NCBI GenBank assembly: GCA_943326975.2
Contig: CALPVI020000148.1
Coordinates: forward strand, 1 to 5,482
Source: Actinomyces viscosus
GTDB lineage: Bacteria; Bacteroidota; Bacteroidia; Flavobacteriales_D; Crocinitomicaceae
Reading direction: 5' to 3'
Length of the DNA: 5,482 nt
The position numbers and the translations under genes are program-made. Positions 1-5,380 of the stretch are shown one piece after another. Numbering within the stretch: position 1 is the first letter of the stretch; each line of letters opens with the position of its first letter. The notes below the pieces were generated by a model, which did no database searches, was not told the origin of the DNA, and was given only the letters and a program-made list of their open reading frames with translations.

Positions 1-1
1 A

Positions 2-1543
2 AAATTAGGTGATCTTTCTTTTAAGGAAAGGGATTATGTCGTTGCTCAAAAGTATTATAATCAATGTGCAGATGTAATTGATAGTTTATACCCAAATGCA
101 TTTGTAATAAAGAATAAAGCTGATAAATTAGCTGATTTAGTTGCTGCGGTTGAAACAGCAATTTACGAAGACAGTGTTCAAAAAGTAGCTCAATTAAATG
201 AAAGTGAGCGTATTGAATATGTGAAATTTGTAATCAAAAAAACAAAAGAAGACGAAGCAAGACGAAAAAAATTAGAGGCTGAACGACTTTTAGAATTACA
301 ACAAAATCAAAATACAACAGCTCAATCAAACGGTAATGGAAGTAAATGGTATTTTACAAATACCAAAACACGAACAGAAGGATTCGAAGAGTTTAAAAAA
401 ATATGGGGAACTCGTGAAAATGAAGATAATTGGAGGCGAAGTGAAAAAATCGTAATGTCTCTTACTGATCCTGCCGATCAACAACAAGATTCTTCATTAG
501 CTATACTAAATAATGCTGATACAAAAAAGCCAGATAGTTTAACAGTTGAAGGATTAATGAAGAACTTACCATTAACTGATTCAGCATTTGCCGCTTCTGT
601 TCAAAGATCATTAAAAGCACATTATGATGCTGGTTTAATTTATAAAAATCAACTAAATGAAAATCAACTTGCTGTAAAAGAATTTAATAGTGTGCTGGAT
701 AAAGAAACTGTTAGTGATGTTAAACTTCTATCAGCATTTCAATTATACAAAATGTATGAAAACAGTGAACCTTCTAAATCGGAAGAGTACAAAAATTATA
801 TTTTAAATCACTTTCCAAATTCTGATTATGCAAATTTTTTAAGAGACCCCGATTTCTATATTAAAAAGAAAGAAATGGATGCTTTATCAGAAAAAGCCTA
901 TTTAGCTACATTGGATCGTTACCATAGAAAATTATATTACCCAGTTATAGCAAAAGCAGATGAAGTTATTTTCAATGAACCAAAAAATGTTTTTAGAGCC
1001 AAGTATATGCTCTTGAAAGCGATGAGTGTAGGTCAAACAACTGAAAATAAAACTGATATAGTTCCTATTTTAAATCAATTAATTCAAGATTATCCTAAAT
1101 CGCTTGAAGCAACTAGAGCAATTGAATTATTAGATATAATTAAAAATGGTGTTTCCAAAAATGTTATTGTTGATAATTCTATTAAATCTCTCTATACTTT
1201 TGATGATAAAGTGAAACAATGGGTGATAGTTTTCGTAGGAGAAGGAGAAAGCTCTAATGCGGCGAAAATTAAAGTATCAGATTTTAATAGAGAATATTAT
1301 AGCAAAAATAAATTAAGTGTAAGTTCTAAAATTTATGGTGATGATCAAAGTATTGTCTTGATTCAAGAATTTAATACGGACATAGAAGCAAGTTCTTATG
1401 TTAAAACATTTAAGAATACACGTAAGTATTTATTTGAATTGCAAAAGGCTAAGATACTTGTAATAAGCCAAGAAAATCTGATTAAGCTATTTGAAACGCA
1501 GAAGTTAAAAGAGTACGAAGATTTCTACAACGAACATTATTAA
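2..1543 (+). CDS. sprE: SprE/PorW-like type IX secretion and gliding protein, 5'-truncated by the window edge
   Basis: The reading frame is open from base 2 to the TAA at 1541-1543, giving the last 513 residues of a longer protein. The GTG at 221 is internal and is not a start. SprE of Flavobacterium johnsoniae and PorW of Porphyromonas are outer-membrane TPR lipoproteins needed for type IX secretion, and in Flavobacterium for gliding; the family is roughly 850 residues or more, so the signal peptide and N-terminal TPRs lie outside. In the fragment I see helical repeats (1-75), a charged K/E/R helix (80-100), a Gln/Asn/Gly linker (100-114), and a conserved block starting KWYF (115-118) and including IWGTRENEDNWRRS (134-147). 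TPR-like helices follow to about 390, then a C-terminal alpha/beta domain (about 404-513) opening VKQWVIVFVG. The family call rests on the KWYF/IWG..ENEDNWRRS block and on the bactofilin/AtpZ neighbours. It may be co-transcribed with the bactofilin, which starts 2 bases after its stop. A generic TPR protein is the less likely alternative. Confidence 0.85.
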   Translation, partial: KLGDLSFKERDYVVAQKYYNQCADVIDSLYPNAFVIKNKADKLADLVAAVETAIYEDSVQKVAQLNESERIEYVKFVIKKTKEDEARRKKLEAERLLELQQNQNTTAQSNGNGSKWYFTNTKTRTEGFEEFKKIWGTRENEDNWRRSEKIVMSLTDPADQQQDSSLAILNNADTKKPDSLTVEGLMKNLPLTDSAFAASVQRSLKAHYDAGLIYKNQLNENQLAVKEFNSVLDKETVSDVKLLSAFQLYKMYENSEPSKSEEYKNYILNHFPNSDYANFLRDPDFYIKKKEMDALSEKAYLATLDRYHRKLYYPVIAKADEVIFNEPKNVFRAKYMLLKAMSVGQTTENKTDIVPILNQLIQDYPKSLEATRAIELLDIIKNGVSKNVIVDNSIKSLYTFDDKVKQWVIVFVGEGESSNAAKIKVSDFNREYYSKNKLSVSSKIYGDDQSIVLIQEFNTDIEASSYVKTFKNTRKYLFELQKAKILVISQENLIKLFETQKLKEYEDFYNEHY

Positions 1544-1545
1544 CG

Positions 1546-1944
1546 ATGCTTAAAAGAAAAGAGAAAATTCAATTTGAAAGTCCTGATAGATTAAATCGAA
1601 TTGTTGAAGGAACAAAGATTATTGGCGATTTTATTGCGGAATCAAATATTAGAATTGATGGTGAGATAACTGGAAATGTTGTTTCAAGAGCAAAAGTTGT
1701 AATTGGAGAAACAGGTGTTATTAAAGGTGATGTATCTTGCGTTGAAGCAGATGTTGAAGGTAGTGTTCATGGTAATTTAGAAATAGAAGATTTACTAGTT
1801 CTTCGAGTTAAATCAAAGGTAGAAGGTAATATTATGACTTCTAAATTACACATCGAAGAAGGTGCTGTTTTTGTTGGTAGTTGTAAAATGTCAGGACACT
1901 CATTAAATACCAAGTCATCAAATGAAGATGATTTAGTTTATTAA
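1546..1944 (+). CDS. Bactofilin (polymer-forming cytoskeletal protein)
   Basis: This 132-residue protein matches the small bactofilin (DUF583) fold: a short, basic disordered N-terminus (1-17), a beta-helical core (about 18-118) and a short polar acidic tail. Bactofilins self-assemble without nucleotide into filaments, often at the membrane, and act in cell shape or in positioning envelope machinery. The core shows the repeating short hydrophobic/Gly turns expected of a right-handed beta helix, for example IRIDGEITGNV (35-45), VVIGETGVIKGDV (51-63), VEADVEGSVHGNLEI (66-80) and VEGNI (92-96). The ATG lies 2 bases after the sprE stop (TAA-CG-ATG), so translational coupling is likely, and no nearer start competes. 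Its place between a secretion/gliding gene and ATP synthase accessory genes is familiar in flavobacteria. A role in placing the T9SS or gliding machinery is possible but is inference. Confidence 0.92.
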   Translation: MLKRKEKIQFESPDRLNRIVEGTKIIGDFIAESNIRIDGEITGNVVSRAKVVIGETGVIKGDVSCVEADVEGSVHGNLEIEDLLVLRVKSKVEGNIMTSKLHIEEGAVFVGSCKMSGHSLNTKSSNEDDLVY

Positions 1945-1976
1945 ATTTCTATTATTTATTCATTTAATCTTTAGTT

Positions 1977-2198
1977 ATGGCTAAGCGAAAAATTTCAAAA
2001 TTTGCAAGATTTTCTTCTATGGGAATTCAAATGGCCGGAACAATTGCTGTTTTTACTTGGCTTGGAACTTATTTAGATAAAATTTATCATACTAAAACAC
2101 CCTGGTGGACGATTTGTTTATCTTTATTTGGTGTTACTGCAGCTTTGATATTGGCTATTCGTGATGTAATTAAAATTAGCAACGAAAAAGATGATTAA
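1977..2198 (+). CDS. atpZ: AtpZ/AtpI-family F0F1-ATP synthase accessory protein
   Basis: This 73-residue protein has two predicted membrane helices (about 14-34 and 44-62) with a basic N-terminus (MAKRKISKFARF) and a charged C-terminal tail. It shows the AtpZ/AtpI signature: a small-residue first helix containing GIQMAG (16-21), then LGTYLD (29-34), a short loop with PWW (42-44) and a second helix ending IRDVIK. AtpZ-type proteins are encoded just ahead of the F0 genes. With AtpI they have been linked to c-ring assembly and Mg2+/Ca2+ supply to the ATP synthase. A 32-base gap separates it from the bactofilin, and I see no TAnnTTTG promoter there, so read-through from sprE is likely. Its end overlaps the next gene by 8 bases. 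The unusual point is that no ATP synthase subunit gene follows in this window. Confidence 0.85.
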   Translation: MAKRKISKFARFSSMGIQMAGTIAVFTWLGTYLDKIYHTKTPWWTICLSLFGVTAALILAIRDVIKISNEKDD

Positions 2199-2568
2199 AT
2201 CCTACACTTCACGATTATTACTTTTTGGTTTACCAATTTTACTGATTGATTGTATAGCTAATTATTATTTTCAATCTTGGTTCGTGTTTTTATCACTTTT
2301 AAGGCTAGATATGGTAGTTTTCTTTCTATTCCTTTTGGGAATTATTTTAATCGCTCCAGCACTTCAAAAAGACCCTAAAAATTTTGTAGGTAAATTTTTA
2401 ATCCTTACAACTGTTCAGATGCTTTCTATTATGTCAGTATTTGCTGCTATTGTGTTTGTGAAGTTTCAAAGTTTGCAATTTGTTATTTTACATACACTTG
2501 CTTTTTTTGTAGCATTAATGATTATTCAATCTGTTTTGTTAGTTAAATTAGTTAACAAGAATAAATGA
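2191..2568 (+). CDS. AtpI-like four-helix membrane protein, function unproven
   Basis: This 125-residue, very hydrophobic protein has four predicted membrane helices at about 8-28, 38-57, 67-90 and 94-119, and a short basic tail (KLVNKNK). Length, topology and position directly after AtpZ match the poorly conserved membrane protein that sits between atpZ and atpB in many flavobacteria, and resemble AtpI (ATP synthase protein I). No strong sequence motif confirms AtpI, so the call rests mainly on context. Its ATG overlaps the last 8 bases of atpZ in another frame, which implies coupled translation. Its TGA stop (2566-2568) overlaps an ATG at 2565-2567, the ATGA arrangement expected if another coupled gene once followed. 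That frame closes after seven codons. Confidence 0.65.
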   Translation: MIKSYTSRLLLFGLPILLIDCIANYYFQSWFVFLSLLRLDMVVFFLFLLGIILIAPALQKDPKNFVGKFLILTTVQMLSIMSVFAAIVFVKFQSLQFVILHTLAFFVALMIIQSVLLVKLVNKNK

Positions 2569-2588
2569 TAGCTTCCCCAGTTATTTAG
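2565..2588 (+). other. Orphan ATGA start, possible remnant of a lost downstream gene (atpB?)
   Basis: An ATG overlapping the TGA of the AtpI-like gene opens a frame reading MIASPVI followed by TAG at 2586-2588. The last bases of this frame lie inside the end of the convergent yceI gene, which terminates at 2581. In related genomes, as I recall them, atpB occupies this position. The sequence directly shows only the overlap and the very short frame. That it is the 5' tip of a relocated or deleted atpB is inference, and I could not match these seven residues to a known AtpB N-terminus with confidence. Chance overlap of ATG with TGA is quite possible. Confidence 0.3.
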
Positions 2589-3117
2589 TTTTTTTGATTG
2601 GTAAACTTACTTCTATTTTCATATTTGTATCTACACCATCTTTTTCATTTCCAACTCCATAATCTAATCTATTAAAAGAAAAAGTTGCAATAATTTTTGC
2701 TTTACTTTTTGATTTTTCAAATTTGAATGGTACGATAATTTCTTTCTTTGTTCCATGTAAATCAAATGTGCCGTTTGCATTAAATCCCTTTTCATTTTTT
2801 GAAATTGATGTTGTTACAAAAGTTGCAAATGGATACTTTTTTATATCTAACCAATCCGAATTTTTTATATGACCATTTTGAACTTCATTACCTGTATTTA
2901 CACTTGATAAATCTATGCTTAATTCAAATTTTGATGTCGTTAAATTCGATTCATCAAACGCCACTTTACCTTCCATTTTTTTGAAGACACCTACCACATC
3001 ATTATTCGAGAATTGAACTGAAAATTCTTTTGTTATTTTCCAGTCCTGTTTGCTCATAAAAGCAAACGCTATCCATAATATAGATAGCGTTGCAAATGAT
3101 AATTTTATTTTATTCAT
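2581..3117 (-). CDS. YceI-family exported lipid/quinone-binding protein, divergent paralogue
   Basis: This is a 178-residue protein if the ATG at 3117 is used. I prefer that start because the ATG lies one base after the stop of the upstream yceI gene (TAA-C-ATG) and is followed at once by a signal peptide: MNKIK, then a hydrophobic stretch to about residue 21. The in-frame ATG at 3141 would add eight residues overlapping the upstream gene. YceI proteins are exported lipocalin-like beta barrels whose characterised members bind isoprenoid or polyprenyl-quinone-like lipids. Family marks present are a leading DWKI (25-28), VNTGN (73-77), GHIKNSDWLD (82-91), LHG (120-122) and a closing strand with FSFNRLDYGVG (146-156). 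It differs from its neighbour: HIKNSDW replaces DDHLK, and NRLDYGVG replaces the usual RSDFG-like segment, so it is not a recent duplicate. The gene ends 12 bases from the convergent AtpI-like gene with no clear terminator between them. Confidence 0.88.
   Translation of the reverse strand: MNKIKLSFATLSILWIAFAFMSKQDWKITKEFSVQFSNNDVVGVFKKMEGKVAFDESNLTTSKFELSIDLSSVNTGNEVQNGHIKNSDWLDIKKYPFATFVTTSISKNEKGFNANGTFDLHGTKKEIIVPFKFEKSKSKAKIIATFSFNRLDYGVGNEKDGVDTNMKIEVSLPIKKTK
3062..3093 (-). other. Inverted repeat in the 5' coding region of the second yceI gene
   Basis: On the + strand the arms are GCAAACGCTATC (3062-3073) and GATAGCGTTGC (3083-3093). They pair over 11 bp with one bulged A and a nine-base loop. 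In the - strand mRNA the hairpin begins about 24 bases after the start codon of the second yceI gene, within the part encoding the signal-peptide core. For a region this AT-rich the stem contains unusually many G-C pairs. It could lower or time translation or stability of the second cistron relative to the first; no such effect can be shown from sequence. It has no T-run after it, so it is not a standard intrinsic terminator. Confidence 0.45.
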
Positions 3118-3118
3118 G

Positions 3119-3697
3119 TTAGTTTTTGCTGTATTCAACATCAGCGTTGATTTTTACTTCATCACTAATTACTGCAGTTGGCATAGTTGATGCTAATTTA
3201 AAATCTGAACGTTTGATAACTCCAAATATTCTGAAACCAGCCATTGATTTTTTGTTCATTGGATGTGTCGTTGTTCCGTTATATACTGCAGTTAAAGTTA
3301 CTTTGTTTGTAACTCCATGTAATGTTAAGTCACCTTCAACTTTATAATTGTTATCTTTTCCTTTTATAAAAGATGTACTTTTGAATGTAATTTTTGAATT
3401 GTTTGCAGCATCAAAAAACTCAGCTGTTTTTAAATGATCGTCTCTCATTGTATTACCTGTACTGATACTTGCAGTTTCTGCAGATAATTCTATTACTGCA
3501 TCAGAGAAATCTGCTTTTGTAGCTGTAATTTTAGATTCGTAGTTATTGAATTGTCCATGAACATCATTAATCCCTAAGTGATTAATTGTAAATCCTAAAT
3601 TAGAATGTACGTTATCTGAAGACCAAGTACTTGTTTCTAATTTTACAAAAGAAAATAAAGCGAAAGCCGCTACTGCAAATAATGTTACTTTTTTCAT
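3119..3697 (-). CDS. YceI-family exported lipid/quinone-binding protein
   Basis: This 192-residue protein is canonical for the family. The signal peptide MKKVTLFAVAAFALFSFVK (1-19) is followed by the mature opening TW-SSDNVHSNLGF (24-36), with its conserved His-Ser (31-32). Further family marks are GINDVHGQF (42-50), STGN (79-82), DDHLK (86-90) ahead of EFFDA, LHG (126-128) and GVIKRSDF (159-166). The fold is a lipocalin-like beta barrel acting outside the cytoplasm, and structurally known homologues bind polyisoprenoid or quinone-like lipids. The individual ligand here is unknown. The ATG at 3697 follows an A-rich, Shine-Dalgarno-free leader typical of Bacteroidota and directly starts the signal peptide. 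It is the first gene of a two-gene - strand unit with the divergent yceI paralogue. A -7 promoter box lies about 60 bases upstream, next to a dyad shared with the divergent hxlR gene, so control by that regulator is likely but inferred. Confidence 0.95.
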   Translation of the reverse strand: MKKVTLFAVAAFALFSFVKLETSTWSSDNVHSNLGFTINHLGINDVHGQFNNYESKITATKADFSDAVIELSAETASISTGNTMRDDHLKTAEFFDAANNSKITFKSTSFIKGKDNNYKVEGDLTLHGVTNKVTLTAVYNGTTTHPMNKKSMAGFRIFGVIKRSDFKLASTMPTAVISDEVKINADVEYSKN

Positions 3698-3757
3698 TTT
3701 TAATTTAATTTTATTGTTTATATTTAACTTAATATTTACCTAGACAAATATTTTTTT

Positions 3758-3765
3758 CAAAAGTA
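3758..3765 (-). promoter_or_regulatory. Candidate promoter -7 box for the yceI pair
   Basis: Read on the - strand the bases are TACTTTTG, an exact match to the Bacteroidota -7 consensus TAnnTTTG. The box ends 60 bases before the yceI ATG at 3697, leaving a leader of about 50 bases. No good TTG/TTTG -33 element is present at the usual spacing; TTAG at 3791-3788 is the nearest. A second, imperfect -7-like AATATTTG sits at 3752-3745. Assignment is by consensus only. Confidence 0.5.
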
Positions 3766-3777
3766 GAATATTCGTTC

Positions 3778-3785
3778 TATATTTG
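3778..3785 (+). promoter_or_regulatory. Candidate promoter -7 box for hxlR
   Basis: TATATTTG fits TAnnTTTG exactly and ends 61 bases before the hxlR ATG at 3847, mirroring the spacing on the yceI side. The sequence about 20 bases upstream is a T-run lacking a clear TTG, so the -33 element is weak or absent, as expected for a promoter under control. The box is separated from the opposing -7 box by only 12 bases, so polymerase could occupy just one of the two at a time. Confidence 0.5.
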
Positions 3786-3790
3786 TACTA

Positions 3791-3826
3791 ACTATATTAT
3801 AATATATTACTATACTATAATATACT
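3791..3826. repeat. Tandem pair of 18-bp near-palindromic units in the hxlR leader
   Basis: The two adjoining units are ACTATATTATAATATATT (3791-3808) and ACTATACTATAATATACT (3809-3826). They differ only by T/C at unit positions 7 and 17. Positions 3-16 of the first unit (TATATTATAATATA) form a perfect 14-bp palindrome; the matching part of the second unit carries one break. The pair lies between the hxlR -7 box and its ATG, thus in the expected 5' leader. It may be tandem operators for autoregulation or an RNA structure. A simple AT-rich duplication without function is the alternative. Confidence 0.6.
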
Positions 3827-3846
3827 TATTTGAAAATTAATAAGAT

Positions 3847-4209
3847 ATGAATGCAGATTTAAATTTTCAGGAAGTAAAAAGTTGTTCAAAGCAATACGTA
3901 CTTGCTATTAACGACACCTTGAATGTAATGAGTGGTAAATGGAAGTTGCCCATTTTAGGCTCATTGATGTATGGGAAGAAACGTTTTAAAGAATTGGAGA
4001 ATGATATTAATAAAATCACCCCAAGAATGTTATCGAAAGAACTAAAGGATTTAGAAATGAATGGTATTATAAAACGTACAGTTCATAATACCACTCCAGT
4101 TTCTGTTGTATATGAATTAACTCCTGCAGGAATATCTTTTCAATCGGTATTGGATGCTATGTTAAAATGGGGGTTAGAACATAGGAAAAACACCATTAAT
4201 GCTAATTAG
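3847..4209 (+). CDS. HxlR-family winged helix-turn-helix transcriptional regulator
   Basis: This 120-residue protein has the full HxlR layout. An N-terminal helix carries its only cysteine (C13 in KSCSK), followed by the signature SGKWKLPIL (29-37) and L..G..RF.EL (40-50). The recognition-helix region is ITPRMLSKELKDLEMNGII (57-75), the wing is about 76-91 ending VYELTPAG (88-95), and the C-terminal dimerisation helix ends LKWGLEH. HxlR proteins are dimeric repressors or activators. Members with a Cys at this N-terminal position (YodB, HypR of Bacillus) sense quinones, aldehydes or disulfide stress, so redox sensing through C13 is plausible but inferred. The gene diverges from the yceI pair across a 149-base region with a shared dyad, indicating control of yceI and of itself. 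Its stop overlaps the end of the convergent DUF420 gene by four bases. The ATG at 3847 fits the family's usual N-terminal length. Confidence 0.95.
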   Translation: MNADLNFQEVKSCSKQYVLAINDTLNVMSGKWKLPILGSLMYGKKRFKELENDINKITPRMLSKELKDLEMNGIIKRTVHNTTPVSVVYELTPAGISFQSVLDAMLKWGLEHRKNTINAN

Positions 4210-4742
4210 TTGAAACTATAATAGGGAGCAATCATTATATAAACTATAACGCCTGTTACTGCAACATAAAACCAAATTGGCCATGCAAAACGTGTCCATT
4301 TTTTGTGTTTTTCAAAGTTACCTTGCCATGCAAATAAGTATGTAAATAATACTATTGGTACAACTACAATACTCAATAAAATGTGTGAAATTAAAAGAAA
4401 ATAGTATAATCCTTTTTGACTACCACCATAAGGGGTAGGTTCACTCGTCATATGGTATGCTACATAACATACTAAGAACAAAAGCGATAATAGTAGAGAT
4501 AATCGAATGTATCTTCTATGTGCAACCTGGTTCTTTCTCTTGATTGCTATAAGCGCAAGAATTAAATATACTGCCGTGACACCATTTATTGTAGCATAAA
4601 ATTTTGGTAAGAAGTTTAAATCGACTCCTTTTATTTGTACTTTAAAAAGGATAGCAACTACTAATGGAATTGCAATAGCTGCAGTATAAATAGCGATTTT
4701 TACCTTTTTTAATTTTTTTTCATCAGTTAACATTGTACTCAT
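4206..4742 (-). CDS. DUF420 polytopic membrane protein, probable heme-copper oxidase assembly factor
   Basis: This 178-residue protein has about five membrane helices (15-35, 46-68, 79-97, 112-138 and 151-172) and matches the DUF420 family. Four histidines sit at helix ends or in loops: H75 in AHRRYIR, H97 in YHMTSEPTPYGG, H120 in LLISHILLS and H146 in EKHKKWTR. The pattern looks suited to heme or metal binding and is typical of the family. The biochemical role is not settled; DUF420 genes commonly cluster with SCO and cytochrome c oxidase genes, and a part in oxidase maturation is generally inferred. The ATG at 4742 overlaps the end of the SCO gene by 20 bases. The ATG at 4733 (MLTDEKK) would give an 11-base overlap and is an equally possible start. 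It is the last gene of its operon and ends inside the stop region of the convergent hxlR. Confidence 0.88.
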   Translation of the reverse strand: MSTMLTDEKKLKKVKIAIYTAAIAIPLVVAILFKVQIKGVDLNFLPKFYATINGVTAVYLILALIAIKRKNQVAHRRYIRLSLLLSLLFLVCYVAYHMTSEPTPYGGSQKGLYYFLLISHILLSIVVVPIVLFTYLFAWQGNFEKHKKWTRFAWPIWFYVAVTGVIVYIMIAPYYSFN

Positions 4743-5376
4743 ACTTCAATAGTTTTCGTAATTCTTTTTCTAATCGTTTTACTTCTTTAGGTTCTGTACC
4801 CATATAAACACCTCTCACATAACCTTCTTTATCAACTAACGTAAACGCACCCGAATGTGCATATCCTCCAGCAGATTCAGGATCTTGTCCTGCAAATATC
4901 TGAAAATGATTGATACCTAAATCATGTGTAAAATCCTCTTTTCCTGTGAAGAAATACCAATTTTTAGCGGTTATTTTGTATTTCTTTTTGTAACGTCTTA
5001 ATTGACTTGGTGTATCTCTTTTTGGGTTTATGCTAAAGGACATGAATTGAACTTCATCAGCAATGTCTTTTGTAGCATCATTTAGTTTTTTAAGATTCTT
5101 TGTCATCGAGGGACAAATAGTTGGGCAATTCACAAAAAAGAAATCTGCAATCCAAACTTTACCTTTCATTTGTTTTGATGTAATTCTTACAGAGTCTTCA
5201 TTCAAAAAGCTAAATTCAATCATTTTAGGGTAAACAGTATCAGCAATTTCTTTTCCATCTACCATTCTATATTCTAAATCAAAGTTTCCTATATATGGTA
5301 AAACTGAAACCTTTTTTACTTCGTTATTACATGAAAATAAAAACAGGATTAGGATTCCTAATAATATAGTTTTCAT
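4723..5376 (-). CDS. SCO1/SenC/PrrC-family copper chaperone lipoprotein for cytochrome c oxidase
   Basis: This 217-residue thioredoxin-fold protein begins with a lipoprotein signal peptide whose lipobox LFSC puts the lipidated cysteine at C16, so it is anchored facing the periplasm. The copper/redox site is complete: CPTIC (C84 and C88) and the distal His in YAHSGAF (H174). Other family marks are WIADFFFVNCP, FSINPKRDTP (114-123) and FTLVDKEGYVRGVY (178-191). SCO proteins deliver copper to the CuA site of oxidase subunit II or act as thiol reductases for it. Length and motifs are normal for the family. The start at 5376 is 4 bases after the stop of the preceding gene and puts the signal peptide at residue 1. 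The gene overlaps the DUF420 gene downstream, so the two are almost certainly translated from one transcript whose promoter is outside the window. Confidence 0.95.
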   Translation of the reverse strand: MKTILLGILILFLFSCNNEVKKVSVLPYIGNFDLEYRMVDGKEIADTVYPKMIEFSFLNEDSVRITSKQMKGKVWIADFFFVNCPTICPSMTKNLKKLNDATKDIADEVQFMSFSINPKRDTPSQLRRYKKKYKITAKNWYFFTGKEDFTHDLGINHFQIFAGQDPESAGGYAHSGAFTLVDKEGYVRGVYMGTEPKEVKRLEKELRKLLKYEYNVN

Positions 5377-5380
5377 CTAT

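Larger units (their letters stand above)
3758..3785. promoter_or_regulatory. Candidate shared operator: 28-bp interrupted dyad spanning both divergent -7 boxes
   Basis: The two halves are CAAA (3758-3761) with TAGAA (3764-3768), mirrored by TTCTA (3775-3779) with TTTG (3782-3785). Nine of 14 positions on each side pair, about an axis between 3771 and 3772. The outer parts coincide with the ends of the divergent -7 boxes and the inner TAGAA/TTCTA pair lies between them. A dimeric winged-helix regulator bound here would block both promoters. HxlR proteins are dimers that usually bind such dyads near their own promoter, so the adjacent hxlR product is the natural candidate. Part of the symmetry follows automatically from two -7 boxes facing apart; the TAGAA/TTCTA pair does not. 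Confidence 0.45.

Noticed and set aside
221..223. GTG as the start of the SprE-like gene
   Set aside because: The same frame stays open to base 2 with protein-like helical sequence, so the GTG is an internal valine codon and the true start lies outside the window.
2536..2558. Inverted repeat TTGTTA/TAACAA near the end of the AtpI-like gene as a terminator
   Set aside because: The stem is only six A/T-rich pairs with an 11-base loop, lies inside coding sequence and has no T-run following it on either strand.
2799..2984. A 61-codon open frame on the + strand opposite the second yceI gene
   Set aside because: It is antisense to a well-supported YceI coding region, shows no recognisable domain and looks like a shadow frame.
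3139..3141. ATG at 3141 as the start of the second yceI gene
   Set aside because: It would overlap the upstream yceI gene and put eight polar residues before the signal peptide. The ATG at 3117, one base after the upstream stop, fits better.
3126..3347. A 73-codon open frame on the + strand opposite the first yceI gene
   Set aside because: It is antisense to a canonical YceI gene with all family motifs; the hydrophobic product reflects the complementary codons.
4195..4225. Bidirectional terminator between the convergent hxlR and DUF420 genes
   Set aside because: I found no stem of useful length or a T-run. The genes overlap by four bases and the short CTAATTAG palindrome is too small to count.
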